A stretch of DNA of 64,000 bases. Source: Chromatiales bacterium (GTDB taxonomy: Bacteria; Pseudomonadota; Gammaproteobacteria; Steroidobacterales; GCA-2729495). A program made the position numbers and the translations under genes. Below the pieces are notes generated by a model. That model made no database searches and was not told where the DNA came from. It worked only from the letters and a program-made list of their open reading frames with translations. Below, in pieces: positions 8,743-17,266 of this stretch; the stretch's first letter is position 1; every line of letters begins with the position of its first letter. The stretch is from contig CP070671.1 of the NCBI GenBank assembly GCA_020351875.1, forward strand, positions 135,010 through 199,009. Direction: 5' to 3'.

Positions 8743-9950
8743 GCCTGGTCTGCGGTGCCGACTTCCCGGGCGGCTTCAAGGTTCGCGGCAACGATCTCGT
8801 AGGCCGCGATGATCTGGTCGATGTCTTCCGGCGTATGGGCCGCGCTGACGCTGCAGCGGAGCAGGTTCAGGTTCGCGGCCGGAGGCACGACGAGATTGAC
8901 GTACACGCCGTTGTCCAGCAGCGTGTGCCACGCGTTCAGCGTGTCTTCGCGTGATTCCATCATCACGGCCACGATCGGCGATGGCTGCGGGCCCACCCTG
9001 AGCCCCATGTCGCCAAGCGCCTTGTACAGTCGCCTGGCGTTGGCCCACAACCGGTCGCGGCGCTCGGTCTCGTCGCGCAACTTGCGCAGCGCGACGCGGC
9101 TGGATGCAATATTGGCGGGCGACGCCGAGGCTGTGAAGATGTAGGCGCGCATCGCATTGCGCAGCCAGGCCAGTTCCGGGTGCGGGCTGACACAAAAACC
9201 GCCCACCGTGCCGACGGACTTGGAAAACGTGCCGGTAATGAAATCCACCTGGTCGAGCAGGCCGAGTTCTTCGGCCAGGCCGCAGCCGCGGTGGCCCATT
9301 ACACCCAGCGAATGCGCCTCGTCAACGAGCAGCGCCGCGCCATGTTTCTTCGTGACGTCCAGGATTTCCCCCAGCGGTGCCTGGTCGCCGAGCATGCTGT
9401 AGATGCCTTCCACGACCACGAGGCACTGCTGCGCTTCGTCACCCAGGCGACCCAGGCGCTTGTCCAGGTTCTCGGCATCGTTGTGCCGGAAACGAAACAC
9501 GCGCGCCGCCGACAGTTTCGCGGCATCGTAGATGCTGGCGTGCGAGTCGGCGTCGATGATCAGGATGTCATCGGGCCCGGCCAGCGTGGCAATCGTGCCG
9601 AGGTTCGCCTGGTAGCCGGTGGTGAAGACGATGGCGTGGGGCATGCCGTAGAGATCGGCAATTTCGCGTTCCAGGGCCAGGTGGCTGTCGTAGGTGCCAT
9701 TGGCCATGCGCGAACCCGTGGTGCCCGTGCCTTCCATCTCGAGAGCCTTGTGCCCGGCTTCGATGCACTCGCGGTCCATGGTCATGCCGAGATAGTTATT
9801 GGTACCGGCCAGGATGACTTCGCGGCCGTCTACCTCGGCCCGGGTTGGCGACAGCACCCGGCGCATCGGCACGCCGACCGGGCTGGTGCCGTGCTGGGCC
9901 AGCTCCGCGCCGACCGCGGCAAGGGCCTCGAATTTGCTGAACAGGCTCAC
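8727..9950 (-). CDS. spt: Serine palmitoyltransferase (alpha-oxoamine synthase)
   Basis: A 407-residue PLP-dependent alpha-oxoamine synthase, the enzyme type that condenses serine with an acyl thioester to give 3-ketosphinganine. Landmarks by residue: HASIYD at 137-142 (the stacking histidine), EGIYSMLGD at 181-189, LVDEAHSLG at 208-216 (PLP aspartate 210) and GTFSKS at 240-245, where Lys244 should form the PLP aldimine. KBL and BioF enzymes share this fold, but the coupled ACP and nearby ceramide genes favour serine palmitoyltransferase. The start is a GTG at 9950 that overlaps the ACP stop as GTGA, so the two are translationally coupled. This is cytoplasmic and the committed step of the pathway. 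Confidence 0.85.
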   Translation of the reverse strand: MSLFSKFEALAAVGAELAQHGTSPVGVPMRRVLSPTRAEVDGREVILAGTNNYLGMTMDRECIEAGHKALEMEGTGTTGSRMANGTYDSHLALEREIADLYGMPHAIVFTTGYQANLGTIATLAGPDDILIIDADSHASIYDAAKLSAARVFRFRHNDAENLDKRLGRLGDEAQQCLVVVEGIYSMLGDQAPLGEILDVTKKHGAALLVDEAHSLGVMGHRGCGLAEELGLLDQVDFITGTFSKSVGTVGGFCVSPHPELAWLRNAMRAYIFTASASPANIASSRVALRKLRDETERRDRLWANARRLYKALGDMGLRVGPQPSPIVAVMMESREDTLNAWHTLLDNGVYVNLVVPPAANLNLLRCSVSAAHTPEDIDQIIAAYEIVAANLEAAREVGTADQACAPR

Positions 9951-10186
9951 GGCATCAACTGTTGCACGCTGCTCGCGAGGTCTTTCACAGTGCGCACGTC
10001 CTGCAGCTGGTTCAACGGATAAGATATGTCGTAGGTATCTTCGACCTGCACGATCAGTTCCATGACCTTGAGCGACGGCAAACCTACTTCCTGCACGAGA
10101 TCGGTATCGGGCGCAATCGGAGCGGGTTCGTCAAGCAGCGGCACGATGAGCTCGATCAGCTGTTTTTCGATTTCTGCCTGTTCCAT
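9947..10186 (-). CDS. Dedicated acyl carrier protein for sphingoid base synthesis
   Basis: A 79-residue acidic ACP that would deliver the acyl chain to serine palmitoyltransferase. The four-helix pattern is clear, with the phosphopantetheine serine at residue 38 in VGLPSLKVMELI. The usual DSL motif is PSL here, so the aspartate before the serine is replaced by proline. Caulobacter uses a comparable specialised ACP (AcpR) loaded by an acyl-ACP synthetase (AasR); the matching ligase is at 18458. It is the first gene of the operon running to the lipid kinase at 6882 and overlaps the next gene by four bases. The ATG is at 10186. Confidence 0.85.
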   Translation of the reverse strand: MEQAEIEKQLIELIVPLLDEPAPIAPDTDLVQEVGLPSLKVMELIVQVEDTYDISYPLNQLQDVRTVKDLASSVQQLMP

Positions 10187-10273
10187 GGATTTGGCCGTTA
10201 GAATCGCCGCTCATATTCACACGGTCCGGCGGTCAGGACAACCGGGCCGCTGAAGTCATTGACGGTGCGGCAG

Positions 10274-11473
10274 ATGACGGGCGACCAAGGCCTAAACACC
10301 AATCAGCCCGGGGAGTTGCGTCGTGTGTGGGCAGTCTTGTCCTACCGGTCCGGCGAGAACACCCAGATCCTGGCGCTGGCCAGGGAACTCGAAGTGCGAG
10401 GCGGTTGGTCGTTAGAAATCAAGCGCCTGGATTACCGTCCTGCAGGCTTGTATAACTTGTTGCAGCCGGTCGGGCTGCTGGGTATCCGCCGGCAGTCTTC
10501 GTCACCACTCGACGCGCCCTGGCCGGATCTCGTGATTTCTGCGGGTTTACGCAATGAACCGCCGTGCCGCTGGATACGCGAGCAGTCCGGCGGGCAGACC
10601 CGCGTCGTCTTTCTCGGGCGCAGCTGGATCAGTCCGGCGCACCTCGATCTGCTGGTCACGACTCCCCAGTACCGGGTGCCCGAGCATGCACACGTATTGC
10701 AGAATCGACTCACGTTGCACCCGGTCAACGCAGCGATGCTCGAGAATTCTGCGGACCGATGGCGACAAACTTTCGTCGGCTATCCCGGGCCCCGTATCGG
10801 CGTGCTCCTGGGCGGCAGCGTCGGACCTTATGTGCTGGGTCACGCCGCGATTGATCGTGTTGCGAACTACGTGAACGACAGCAATTGCGGCAGTGCATTG
10901 ATCAGTTCGAGTTCACGCACCGCGCCCGGCCTGGTGAATGGACTTGCGGCACAACTGAAAAAGCCGGCCTTCGTCTACGACTGGCAGCCCGACGACGACG
11001 GCAATCCGTATGCAGGCATCCTCGCGCTGGCCGATGAACTGATTGTCAGCGGTGACAGCATCGCGATGCTGAGCGAAGCGGTGGCAACCGGCAAGCCCGT
11101 CCACATTCTCGATCTCGGCGCGGGCCGGTGGTCGATGGGTTCTGATGCGGGGGGCGCGAGCGACGTGGAAGACCTGACGTTGACCGCACGCTGGTACCGC
11201 GGCCTGATGCGTTATGGCCACCGGCGCTGGACCCGCGACATCACCCTGGTGCATCGGCAGCTGGTCGACAGTGGCCAGGCAACCTGGCTCGGGGAAGCGG
11301 CGCGGGGCGACGCTCAGCTGCCTCCCAGCGACATGGATGCCGCGGTCGCGCGTATCGAGGCGCTGTGGCCGGATCAGGACTCCGCGAGCCTGGGCGTGGA
11401 CGCAGGTTCTTCGACGAAACGGCCATCCACTACCCGGTATACGCGGTCGGACACGGCGGCCAACGCTGACTGA
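10274..11473 (+). CDS. ELM1 family protein (copy A)
   Basis: A roughly 399-residue member of the mitochondrial fission ELM1 (DUF1022) family. Bacterial members are uncharacterised; plant ELM1 recruits a dynamin-like protein, and the fold has been suspected to resemble GT-B glycosyltransferases. Shared landmarks are APWPDLVISAGLRNEP near residue 82, the QSGG block, GVLLGGSVGPY and VSGDSIAMLSEAVATGKPV near residue 264. Paralogues B and C lie at 13269 and 26798. In-frame starts are TTG 10259, GTG 10265 and ATG 10274, none with a strong ribosome site; I took the ATG. About 30 residues extend past the family's usual end and overlap the convergent ABC transporter gene by 100 bases. Confidence 0.8.
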   Translation: MTGDQGLNTNQPGELRRVWAVLSYRSGENTQILALARELEVRGGWSLEIKRLDYRPAGLYNLLQPVGLLGIRRQSSSPLDAPWPDLVISAGLRNEPPCRWIREQSGGQTRVVFLGRSWISPAHLDLLVTTPQYRVPEHAHVLQNRLTLHPVNAAMLENSADRWRQTFVGYPGPRIGVLLGGSVGPYVLGHAAIDRVANYVNDSNCGSALISSSSRTAPGLVNGLAAQLKKPAFVYDWQPDDDGNPYAGILALADELIVSGDSIAMLSEAVATGKPVHILDLGAGRWSMGSDAGGASDVEDLTLTARWYRGLMRYGHRRWTRDITLVHRQLVDSGQATWLGEAARGDAQLPPSDMDAAVARIEALWPDQDSASLGVDAGSSTKRPSTTRYTRSDTAANAD

Positions 11474-13089
11474 TGCGTGACCGCCAGGATCGTCACCTGG
11501 CCTTTCAGCTCTTCCAGCGTGCGGCAGATGGCGGCTTCGATTTCCGGATCCAGTGCATTGGTGGCCTCGTCCAGGATCAGCAGGCGAGGGCGATGCACCA
11601 GCGCGCGCGCCAGCATGATGCGCTGGCGCTGCCCGCCTGAAAAACGTGCGCCGCGCTCACCGGCGACCGTGTGCACGCCATCTTCCAGTCCACACACGAA
11701 TTCCCATGCGCCGGCAGCCCGCAGCGCGTACTCGATATCGGCATCCGTGACATCGTCTTCGCCCAGGCTCACGTTCTTCGCGATCGTGTCGTGCAACAAC
11801 AGGTTTTCCTGCGGCACGTAGCCCACCTGCCTGCGCCAGCCCCGCAAGTCCACGCTCTCCAGGGGCCGGCCGTCGATCAGCACCTCACCGCTATCGGGAC
11901 GAACCAGGCCGACGAGCAGATCGATGATGGTGGTCTTGCCGCTGCCGGACGGCCCGATCAGGGTTGTCATCGAGCCGTAAGGCACGTGCAGCGACAACCC
12001 CTGCAGCACCTTGTTTTCGCCGTACGCAAAGCGAATGTCGCGCAACTCGAGATCTCTGGAGAATTCCACGACGTTACCGGTCGGGAGTTCCTCCGATTCG
12101 GCCACCGCTTCGTCGATACGACTGCGGACGGACCAGTAGGCACTCTCGCGTACCACCATCTTCTGATACAGCTTCTGGATGTCGCCGATGATCGTGGCGA
12201 GTTTTCCCGCCACGAGTGCCATTACGGTGACCGTCGACACCGCCATTTCAAACCGCGCCAGCGCCAGGTAGATGCCCAGGCAAATAAAGATTGCGAACAA
12301 CGGCTCCTGGGCCGAGTCCAGGGCGGCGCGGCCCAGTACCTGCTTGCGCAAGGCTTTATTCAGCAGCTCCGTTTCGTTCTGCAGGATGCGGTTGGAGGCT
12401 TCGCCGCGCTCCATTGCCTTGAAAGGCTTCACCGACTGCAGCGTATCGGTGAGACGGCCGAGCAAAGAGTGATACACGTGGGTTTGCTTCTGGCCGGCTT
12501 TCTTGGACATTCGCACCAGGCCCTGCGACACGAAGACAATAAAAGAGCTTGCCACCAGGCAAAACAAGGTGGCCTGCCAGGACACGCTGACCGCGACGAA
12601 GGTGTAGACGAAGGCCTGCACGACGGTGGCGAGCAGGCGCGTGCCGAAAATGAAGGCCTCGGTCACGCGCATCGTTTCTGCGGCCATCGCGTTCGCCATC
12701 TGGCCAACAGACTGCTTGATGAAGTAGGCCCACTTCGATTCCATCACGCCGCGCAGCAGCTCCAGGCGCAGGTCGGTGGTGATCTGCGTGGCGATGTAGC
12801 CGACCTTGCGGTTCGCATACAGGAGCAGGCCGTTCTTGGCAGTGAGGCCGAGGACGATGATGGTCAGCAACAGGCCCAGCGTGGGCGTCAGGCCGAGCCC
12901 GGTCAGGGCACTTTCCGCCCATCGTCCCAGCGGCGTGCGTTCGCCATCGGCTTCGCCGAGTACGAGGTTCAGCGTGGGCAGCAGCGCGGTCAGGCTGATG
13001 CCCTCCAGCGCGGTCGCGAACAACAGCGCCAGCACCAGGCCGATGCTCTGCGAGCGATAGATGGTAAGCAGGGTGCCGAGTAGACGCAT
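11374..13089 (-). CDS. MsbA-like ABC exporter (fused membrane and ATPase domains)
   Basis: A 571-residue half-transporter. Six membrane helices fill residues 1-310 and are followed by a nucleotide-binding domain with Walker A GPSGSGKTT, Q-loop VPQENLLLHD, signature FSGGQRQR and Walker B LLILDEATNALD, then the H-loop VTHQ. It should dimerise in the inner membrane and flip a lipid or lipid-linked sugar. Its position between two ELM1 genes inside the ceramide locus makes a (glyco)sphingolipid the likely cargo; MsbA-type lipid A transport is the alternative. ATG 13089 (MRLLGTLL) is preferred to ATG 13128, which would add a polar tail before the first helix. The tail overlaps the convergent ELM1 copy A. 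Confidence 0.85.
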   Translation of the reverse strand: MRLLGTLLTIYRSQSIGLVLALLFATALEGISLTALLPTLNLVLGEADGERTPLGRWAESALTGLGLTPTLGLLLTIIVLGLTAKNGLLLYANRKVGYIATQITTDLRLELLRGVMESKWAYFIKQSVGQMANAMAAETMRVTEAFIFGTRLLATVVQAFVYTFVAVSVSWQATLFCLVASSFIVFVSQGLVRMSKKAGQKQTHVYHSLLGRLTDTLQSVKPFKAMERGEASNRILQNETELLNKALRKQVLGRAALDSAQEPLFAIFICLGIYLALARFEMAVSTVTVMALVAGKLATIIGDIQKLYQKMVVRESAYWSVRSRIDEAVAESEELPTGNVVEFSRDLELRDIRFAYGENKVLQGLSLHVPYGSMTTLIGPSGSGKTTIIDLLVGLVRPDSGEVLIDGRPLESVDLRGWRRQVGYVPQENLLLHDTIAKNVSLGEDDVTDADIEYALRAAGAWEFVCGLEDGVHTVAGERGARFSGGQRQRIMLARALVHRPRLLILDEATNALDPEIEAAICRTLEELKGQVTILAVTHQSALAAVSDRVYRVVDGRFVEEPASTPRLAES

Positions 13090-13268
13090 GACGGGGATGA
13101 ACCGAGGTGGATCCTCGGCGCAGAGCATAGCCGGGATGGCGATTGCGGGCTACAGGATGCCGAACCCGGCTGTCCGCGTTATCGCCGGCGGTGTTGCCGC
13201 ATGTCGTGCGCGGCGGGGCGGGGCAGTTTATCCTGCGCGCAACTGAGCCCGGACCGCCATCGATCAAC

Positions 13269-14357
13269 ATGCAACTCCGTGCCGACGCGCCGTCGCCCCG
13301 AGTCTGGGCGCTGCTCGGGTATAAGGCTGGCGACAACACGCAGGTGCGCAGTCTCGCCACGGCGCTCGACTGGCCGTGGGAGCCGCGGCGTTTGCGCTAT
13401 CGCCCCACCGAGCTGTTGAGCAACCTGTGCCTCGGCCCGACAGTGGCCGGCATCGATCCACAGGGCTCCGATGCGTTGGGACCCCCGTGGCCGGACGTGG
13501 TGATTTCATCCGGCCGGCGCAACGAGCCGGTCGCACGATGGATTCGTGCACAGTCGGGCGATCGCGCAAAGCTGGTCCAGGTTGGCCGCCCATGGGCGGA
13601 CCCGTCGCGCTTCGATCTCGTGCTGACCACGCCCCAATACCAGGTGCCGCCGGCCGACAACGTGGTCACCTTGCAGCTGCCACTGCACGGGGTCACGAGC
13701 GAGAAACTCGCGCAAGCGGCGCAACAGTGGGCTGAGCCTCTGTCGTCGTTGCCTGCCCCGCGCATCGTTGTGCTGGTGGGCGGCAACAGCGGGTCGTTCC
13801 TGGTGACCGTCGACCGCGTTCGCCAGCTGCGTCTGGCCGCCGAGCAAATCGCGCAGTCCAGCGGGGGCTCACTGCTGATATCCGACAGCGCACGCACCCC
13901 ACCGGCCGCGCGAGAGGCGCTGTTTGCCGGCCTGGAAGTGCCGCACCACCTTTACCGCTGGGGAAGTTCAGCCGGTGAGAATCCGTATCTGGGTTATCTC
14001 GCGCTGGGCGATCGCTTCATCGTCACCGGCGACAGCGTATCGATGGTTGCCGAGGCCTGTGCCACCGGCAAACCCGTGTATCTGGTGCACCCGCAACGCC
14101 ACCCGTTCCCGCTGTCTGCGGGCAGCGAGCCGGGGCCCGACTGGCGGCGCGCCGGCTGGTACGGCTGGCGTCCGCTGTCCCATCGGCTAGCGCAGCACCT
14201 CGGGCCGCGCCGGATGCGTCGTGATGTGTCCGCGTTCCTGCAGGCGCTGGTGGACAGTGGCCGTGCGGCCTGGCTTGGCGGACCGGAGCCAGGCAAACCG
14301 GTGGCAGGCAGCCCCGATCTGGCGCTCGCTGTCGCGCGGGTAAGGGCCCTGTTCTGA
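13269..14357 (+). CDS. ELM1 family protein (copy B)
   Basis: A 362-residue ELM1/DUF1022 protein. It aligns along its whole length with copy A: WALLGYKAGDNTQ at the N-terminus, PPWPDVVISSGRRNEPVARW, LVGGNSG in the middle and VTGDSVSMVAEACATGKPV in the C-terminal half. The family has no proven bacterial activity; a nucleotide-sugar-related or lipid-handling role is only suggested by frequent neighbours. ATG 13269 gives the same N-terminal length as the paralogues; an upstream in-frame start at 13143 would add an unlikely arginine- and alanine-rich leader. It stops one base before the convergent glycosyltransferase ends. Confidence 0.8.
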   Translation: MQLRADAPSPRVWALLGYKAGDNTQVRSLATALDWPWEPRRLRYRPTELLSNLCLGPTVAGIDPQGSDALGPPWPDVVISSGRRNEPVARWIRAQSGDRAKLVQVGRPWADPSRFDLVLTTPQYQVPPADNVVTLQLPLHGVTSEKLAQAAQQWAEPLSSLPAPRIVVLVGGNSGSFLVTVDRVRQLRLAAEQIAQSSGGSLLISDSARTPPAAREALFAGLEVPHHLYRWGSSAGENPYLGYLALGDRFIVTGDSVSMVAEACATGKPVYLVHPQRHPFPLSAGSEPGPDWRRAGWYGWRPLSHRLAQHLGPRRMRRDVSAFLQALVDSGRAAWLGGPEPGKPVAGSPDLALAVARVRALF

Positions 14358-14358
14358 C

Positions 14359-15294
14359 TCAGGCGGGCAGCGCGACGGGGGGGTCGCCCGGCGGCGCCAA
14401 GGGTGGTGTCTGGTCCAGCACGGCAAACGCGTCGTGGCGGACGTGATTGCTAGCCATCTCGGCTTCGATTTCTGCCCGGGTGACCAGGCCGCGTTCCAGG
14501 CACTCGGCCAGCAGGCCGAAGAACAGGCGTTCCTGGTTCGTGTCCGGGTGACGCCGGTAGTTGCCCATCAGGCCATACTCGCCAAACAGTTTGCGACGCG
14601 CGCGCATCAGCCAGGCCAGGGGCGGAAAAATCTTGTAGCGCTCCGCGGGTCGCCAGTCGATCGGCAGGCCGGTTTTCCACGGCTGGGTCAGCCGGCGTGT
14701 GTTGTGCAGCATCTTCGTCTGCGACGTGAGCCGGTCGAAATCATTCCATTCGTTTTCGAAGAGCCCCAGGGTGTCGCGATCTTCCAGCTTCAGGCAGATC
14801 CAGTCGTGGTAGTCGCGCGTGCCGGCGAACATTTCCAGGAAGCCCTGTTTCGCGTCCCAGTGTTTCAGCTTCGCGCAATCGAGCAACATCACGGAAGACG
14901 CCAGGCACTTGTCGACATAGCCCTTTGGCCCGGAACGGCGCCGGCACATGATGGCTTTGCCCTGCATGTCGCGTGTCAGCAGTTCCCACACGTCGCTCAC
15001 GGCGAAGATGTCCGGGTCGATCACCACCGCGCGACCCTGGTAGCCCATGAGTTCCGGCGGCGTGAAACGCAGTGGCGTGAACGACTGCAGGTCGTTGTTC
15101 AGCCAGACTCTCTGCGCGCCGTCCCGCAGGTACTCCTGGCCTTCGTGCTCCAGCAGCCACGGGTAGTCGTCCGTGCAGACTATGTGCACGCTGAACTTGT
15201 CGGTATTGGCCGAGTTGCGACGCAACGCGTACTCGGCGACTTTCGCGCCGAGCATCTGCTTGCGATTGGTGTGAATGAAAACGCCGTATTCCAC
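14359..15294 (-). CDS. Putative DxD glycosyltransferase, GT8-like (copy A)
   Basis: A 311-residue GT-A-type protein beginning YGVFIHTNRKQMLGA. Its core PELMGYQGRAVVIDPDIFAV contains a D-P-D that fits the DxD metal/nucleotide-sugar motif, followed by CLASSVMLLDC and a C-terminal HPDTNQERLFFGLL block. I read it as a soluble or peripheral glycosyltransferase adding a sugar to a lipid head group; the sugar and acceptor are unknown. A GTG at 15294 with AGGAG six bases upstream fixes the start, giving the same N-terminus as its paralogue at 29777-30688. Well over half of residues are identical between the two by eye, so a duplication within the locus is likely. Confidence 0.7.
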   Translation of the reverse strand: MEYGVFIHTNRKQMLGAKVAEYALRRNSANTDKFSVHIVCTDDYPWLLEHEGQEYLRDGAQRVWLNNDLQSFTPLRFTPPELMGYQGRAVVIDPDIFAVSDVWELLTRDMQGKAIMCRRRSGPKGYVDKCLASSVMLLDCAKLKHWDAKQGFLEMFAGTRDYHDWICLKLEDRDTLGLFENEWNDFDRLTSQTKMLHNTRRLTQPWKTGLPIDWRPAERYKIFPPLAWLMRARRKLFGEYGLMGNYRRHPDTNQERLFFGLLAECLERGLVTRAEIEAEMASNHVRHDAFAVLDQTPPLAPPGDPPVALPA

Positions 15295-15385
15295 TCGCGA
15301 CTCCTGGACGCGGCCCCGTTTGCCGCATCTTGTCCATGGGGTGAATTTTAGTCTTAAAGCCCGTGTCGTTGTAGGGTGGGTGGTG

Positions 15386-16282
15386 TCAACGAAACACGCC
15401 GTCCCGGTACAGGCGCCACGCAAAGCCCCAGATGTGCAGCACGGGCCGTCGTCGCACGCGCTCCGGCACATCGATTTGCCGGCCCGAATGCCGCTCGAGC
15501 TTCCAGACCAGGTAGTCGAGGCCGCCGTCGAAGGTGTAACCGCCCTTTAGCAGGCGCAGCAGCGAGCCGCACTTGCCCACCGCGCGGCGCAGCCACCAGC
15601 TCGCACGCGCAGAAAATCGGGCCGCACCTGGTGCCGGCAATTGCAGCGCCGACGTGACGGCCTGGAAATAGTCCAGGTCCCTGGCGACCAGCTCGGCCGC
15701 GCGCCGGGGGGATTCCGCGCGCAGCTCGCAGCCGAAAGTCAGCCCCAGGGCAGTGCGCCAGAACTCCGCGGCGTCCCGGGTATCGGCGCCGGCGGCCGCC
15801 ACGGCTGCGGCGAAAGTCCTGACCGCCTGTGCGCGCAGCGCGTGTACCCGGCTCAGTGCCACCGGGTCGCGCGCATAGAGCACCGCGCTGCGCTGGGCGA
15901 AGCGGGCCCAGGTAAACACGGCCAGGCGATCTGTCGCCACCAGTGCTGGCAAGTGATGCAGGCCGAAGACGTTGTACTTGCAACGCAGCTCCTGTTCCCC
16001 GGCCGTGGTCGCAAGATAGAAAACGTTCGGCGCCAGCACGCGGTTCAATGCGGACAGAACCGGCGAGCCGTAAGCACGGTAGTCGTCGATGATGACGTGC
16101 AGGTCGATGACGCTGTCGGCGATATCGCCGGTGCGCAGGCTGGAGCCATAAAACAGTATGACCGCCAGCGCATCACCGAAGCGTGCCTGCAACGCGCGGG
16201 TGAGCGACGCCAGCGCGGCCGGCGCGGGGCGGTCGGCATCGGCGGCCAGGTAGCGGGTCAGACCATCGTGGTCCACGTTCAA
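15386..16282 (-). CDS. Nucleotidyltransferase-domain protein, degenerate
   Basis: A 298-residue protein whose N-terminal part resembles the polymerase beta-like nucleotidyltransferase fold: AVILFYGSSLRTGDIADS followed by VIDLHVIID, corresponding to the GS-x-DxD/E region. The second acidic position reads DLH instead of DxD/E, so activity is uncertain. The rest is largely helical, with an arginine-rich C-terminus (VRRRPVLHIWGFAWRLYRD). TTG 16282 has GAGG eight bases upstream and GTG 16276 is the next option; I used the TTG. It is divergent from the metallophosphoesterase across 69 bases. Head-group transfer or regulation by nucleotide binding are both possible; no specific reaction is claimed. 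Confidence 0.6.
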   Translation of the reverse strand: MNVDHDGLTRYLAADADRPAPAALASLTRALQARFGDALAVILFYGSSLRTGDIADSVIDLHVIIDDYRAYGSPVLSALNRVLAPNVFYLATTAGEQELRCKYNVFGLHHLPALVATDRLAVFTWARFAQRSAVLYARDPVALSRVHALRAQAVRTFAAAVAAAGADTRDAAEFWRTALGLTFGCELRAESPRRAAELVARDLDYFQAVTSALQLPAPGAARFSARASWWLRRAVGKCGSLLRLLKGGYTFDGGLDYLVWKLERHSGRQIDVPERVRRRPVLHIWGFAWRLYRDGVFR

Positions 16283-16296
16283 AGAAGATGCCTCGC

Positions 16297-16324
16297 GCTG
16301 ACGCGGGGTGCAGCCGCTTATAAT
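16297..16324 (+). promoter_or_regulatory. Candidate sigma-70 promoter for the metallophosphoesterase
   Basis: A perfect TATAAT at 16319-16324 lies 27 bases before the ATG at 16352. A -35-like GCTGAC at 16297-16302 precedes it with a 16-base spacer. The expected leader is about 20 bases. In a G+C-rich genome a perfect -10 in a divergent gap is meaningful, but the -35 is weak. Confidence 0.45.
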
Positions 16325-16351
16325 ACGCGTGCCTCGTCGCTGGCCCAATGC

Positions 16352-17266
16352 ATGACCGCGAACGTTTTCTCCATCGCGCACTTGTCGGATCCCCATCTCA
16401 GCCGTCCGGAACCGGCGGGCTGGCGGCAACTGTGCAACAAGCGTGCGCTGGGACTGATGTCCTGGCGCCGGCGCCGGCGCTTCGCCCATCAACCGGCAGT
16501 GCTGGATGCGCTGCTGGCCGACCTGCAAGCGCAGCGCCCGGACCACACGGTCGTGACGGGCGATCTCACCCAGATTGGTTTGCCCGGCGAGTTTGCCCAG
16601 GCCCGGGCATGGCTGGAGCGGCTCGGCGACCCGCAGGCGGTGAGCGTCATTCCCGGCAATCACGACGCCTATGTGCGGGAGAACTGGGACCACACCTTCG
16701 CGCTGTGGCGAGAATATCTCGCCTCAGACGGCGCCGACAGCTGGGCCGCGGCAGATTTTCCGACTCTGCGGGTCCGCGGGCCGGTGGCGATCATCGGCAT
16801 CAACTCGGCGTTTGCGGCGGACCCGCTGCGGGCCGTGGGCCGCGTGGGGCCGGACCAGCGCGCTCGCCTGGCGGCAATGCTGGCGGATCTCGGCGGGCAG
16901 GACCTGTTTCGCTTAGCCCTGGTGCATCACGCGCCGGTGCCCGGTGTCGACCCGTGGCGCAAGCGCCTGCTGGACTGTCGGGAGACCGCCGGCGTGCTCG
17001 CGGCCGGCAAGGCGCACCTCGTTTTGCACGGACACGATCACCGAACCAGCTGGTCGAAAATTGCGGCGAACCCGGATATCCCGGTGGTGTCGGTGCCATC
17101 CGCATCCTTCGGACTGCCCGTCTCGGAAAAGCTGTCCCGCTATCACATCTATCGCCTGCGCGGGGCTGCACCGCAGTGGCACGCGGAAGTGGAAGTGCGC
17201 GGGCTGCGCGACGGCAACTTCGTCGAACTGGAACGCCGCGAGCTCGAGATACCCGACTACGCCTGA
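16352..17266 (+). CDS. Calcineurin-like metallophosphoesterase
   Basis: A 304-residue cytoplasmic phosphoesterase with every metal-binding motif of the family in order: DPH at residues 13-15, GDLT around Asp71, GNHD around His104, VHHAPVPG and HGHDH around His226. The layout resembles cyclic-nucleotide phosphodiesterases and UDP-2,3-diacylglucosamine hydrolase relatives. The substrate is unknown; a phosphate or pyrophosphate bond in a lipid or nucleotide intermediate is plausible given the neighbours. ATG 16352 places the DPH motif right at the start, as usual. It ends overlapping the convergent NTP transferase gene by ten bases. Confidence 0.85.
   Translation: MTANVFSIAHLSDPHLSRPEPAGWRQLCNKRALGLMSWRRRRRFAHQPAVLDALLADLQAQRPDHTVVTGDLTQIGLPGEFAQARAWLERLGDPQAVSVIPGNHDAYVRENWDHTFALWREYLASDGADSWAAADFPTLRVRGPVAIIGINSAFAADPLRAVGRVGPDQRARLAAMLADLGGQDLFRLALVHHAPVPGVDPWRKRLLDCRETAGVLAAGKAHLVLHGHDHRTSWSKIAANPDIPVVSVPSASFGLPVSEKLSRYHIYRLRGAAPQWHAEVEVRGLRDGNFVELERRELEIPDYA

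Noticed and set aside
10187-10273. TAGAAT at 10199-10204 as a promoter for ELM1 copy A
   Set aside because: No -35-like element lies at the right distance; a single hexamer is insufficient.
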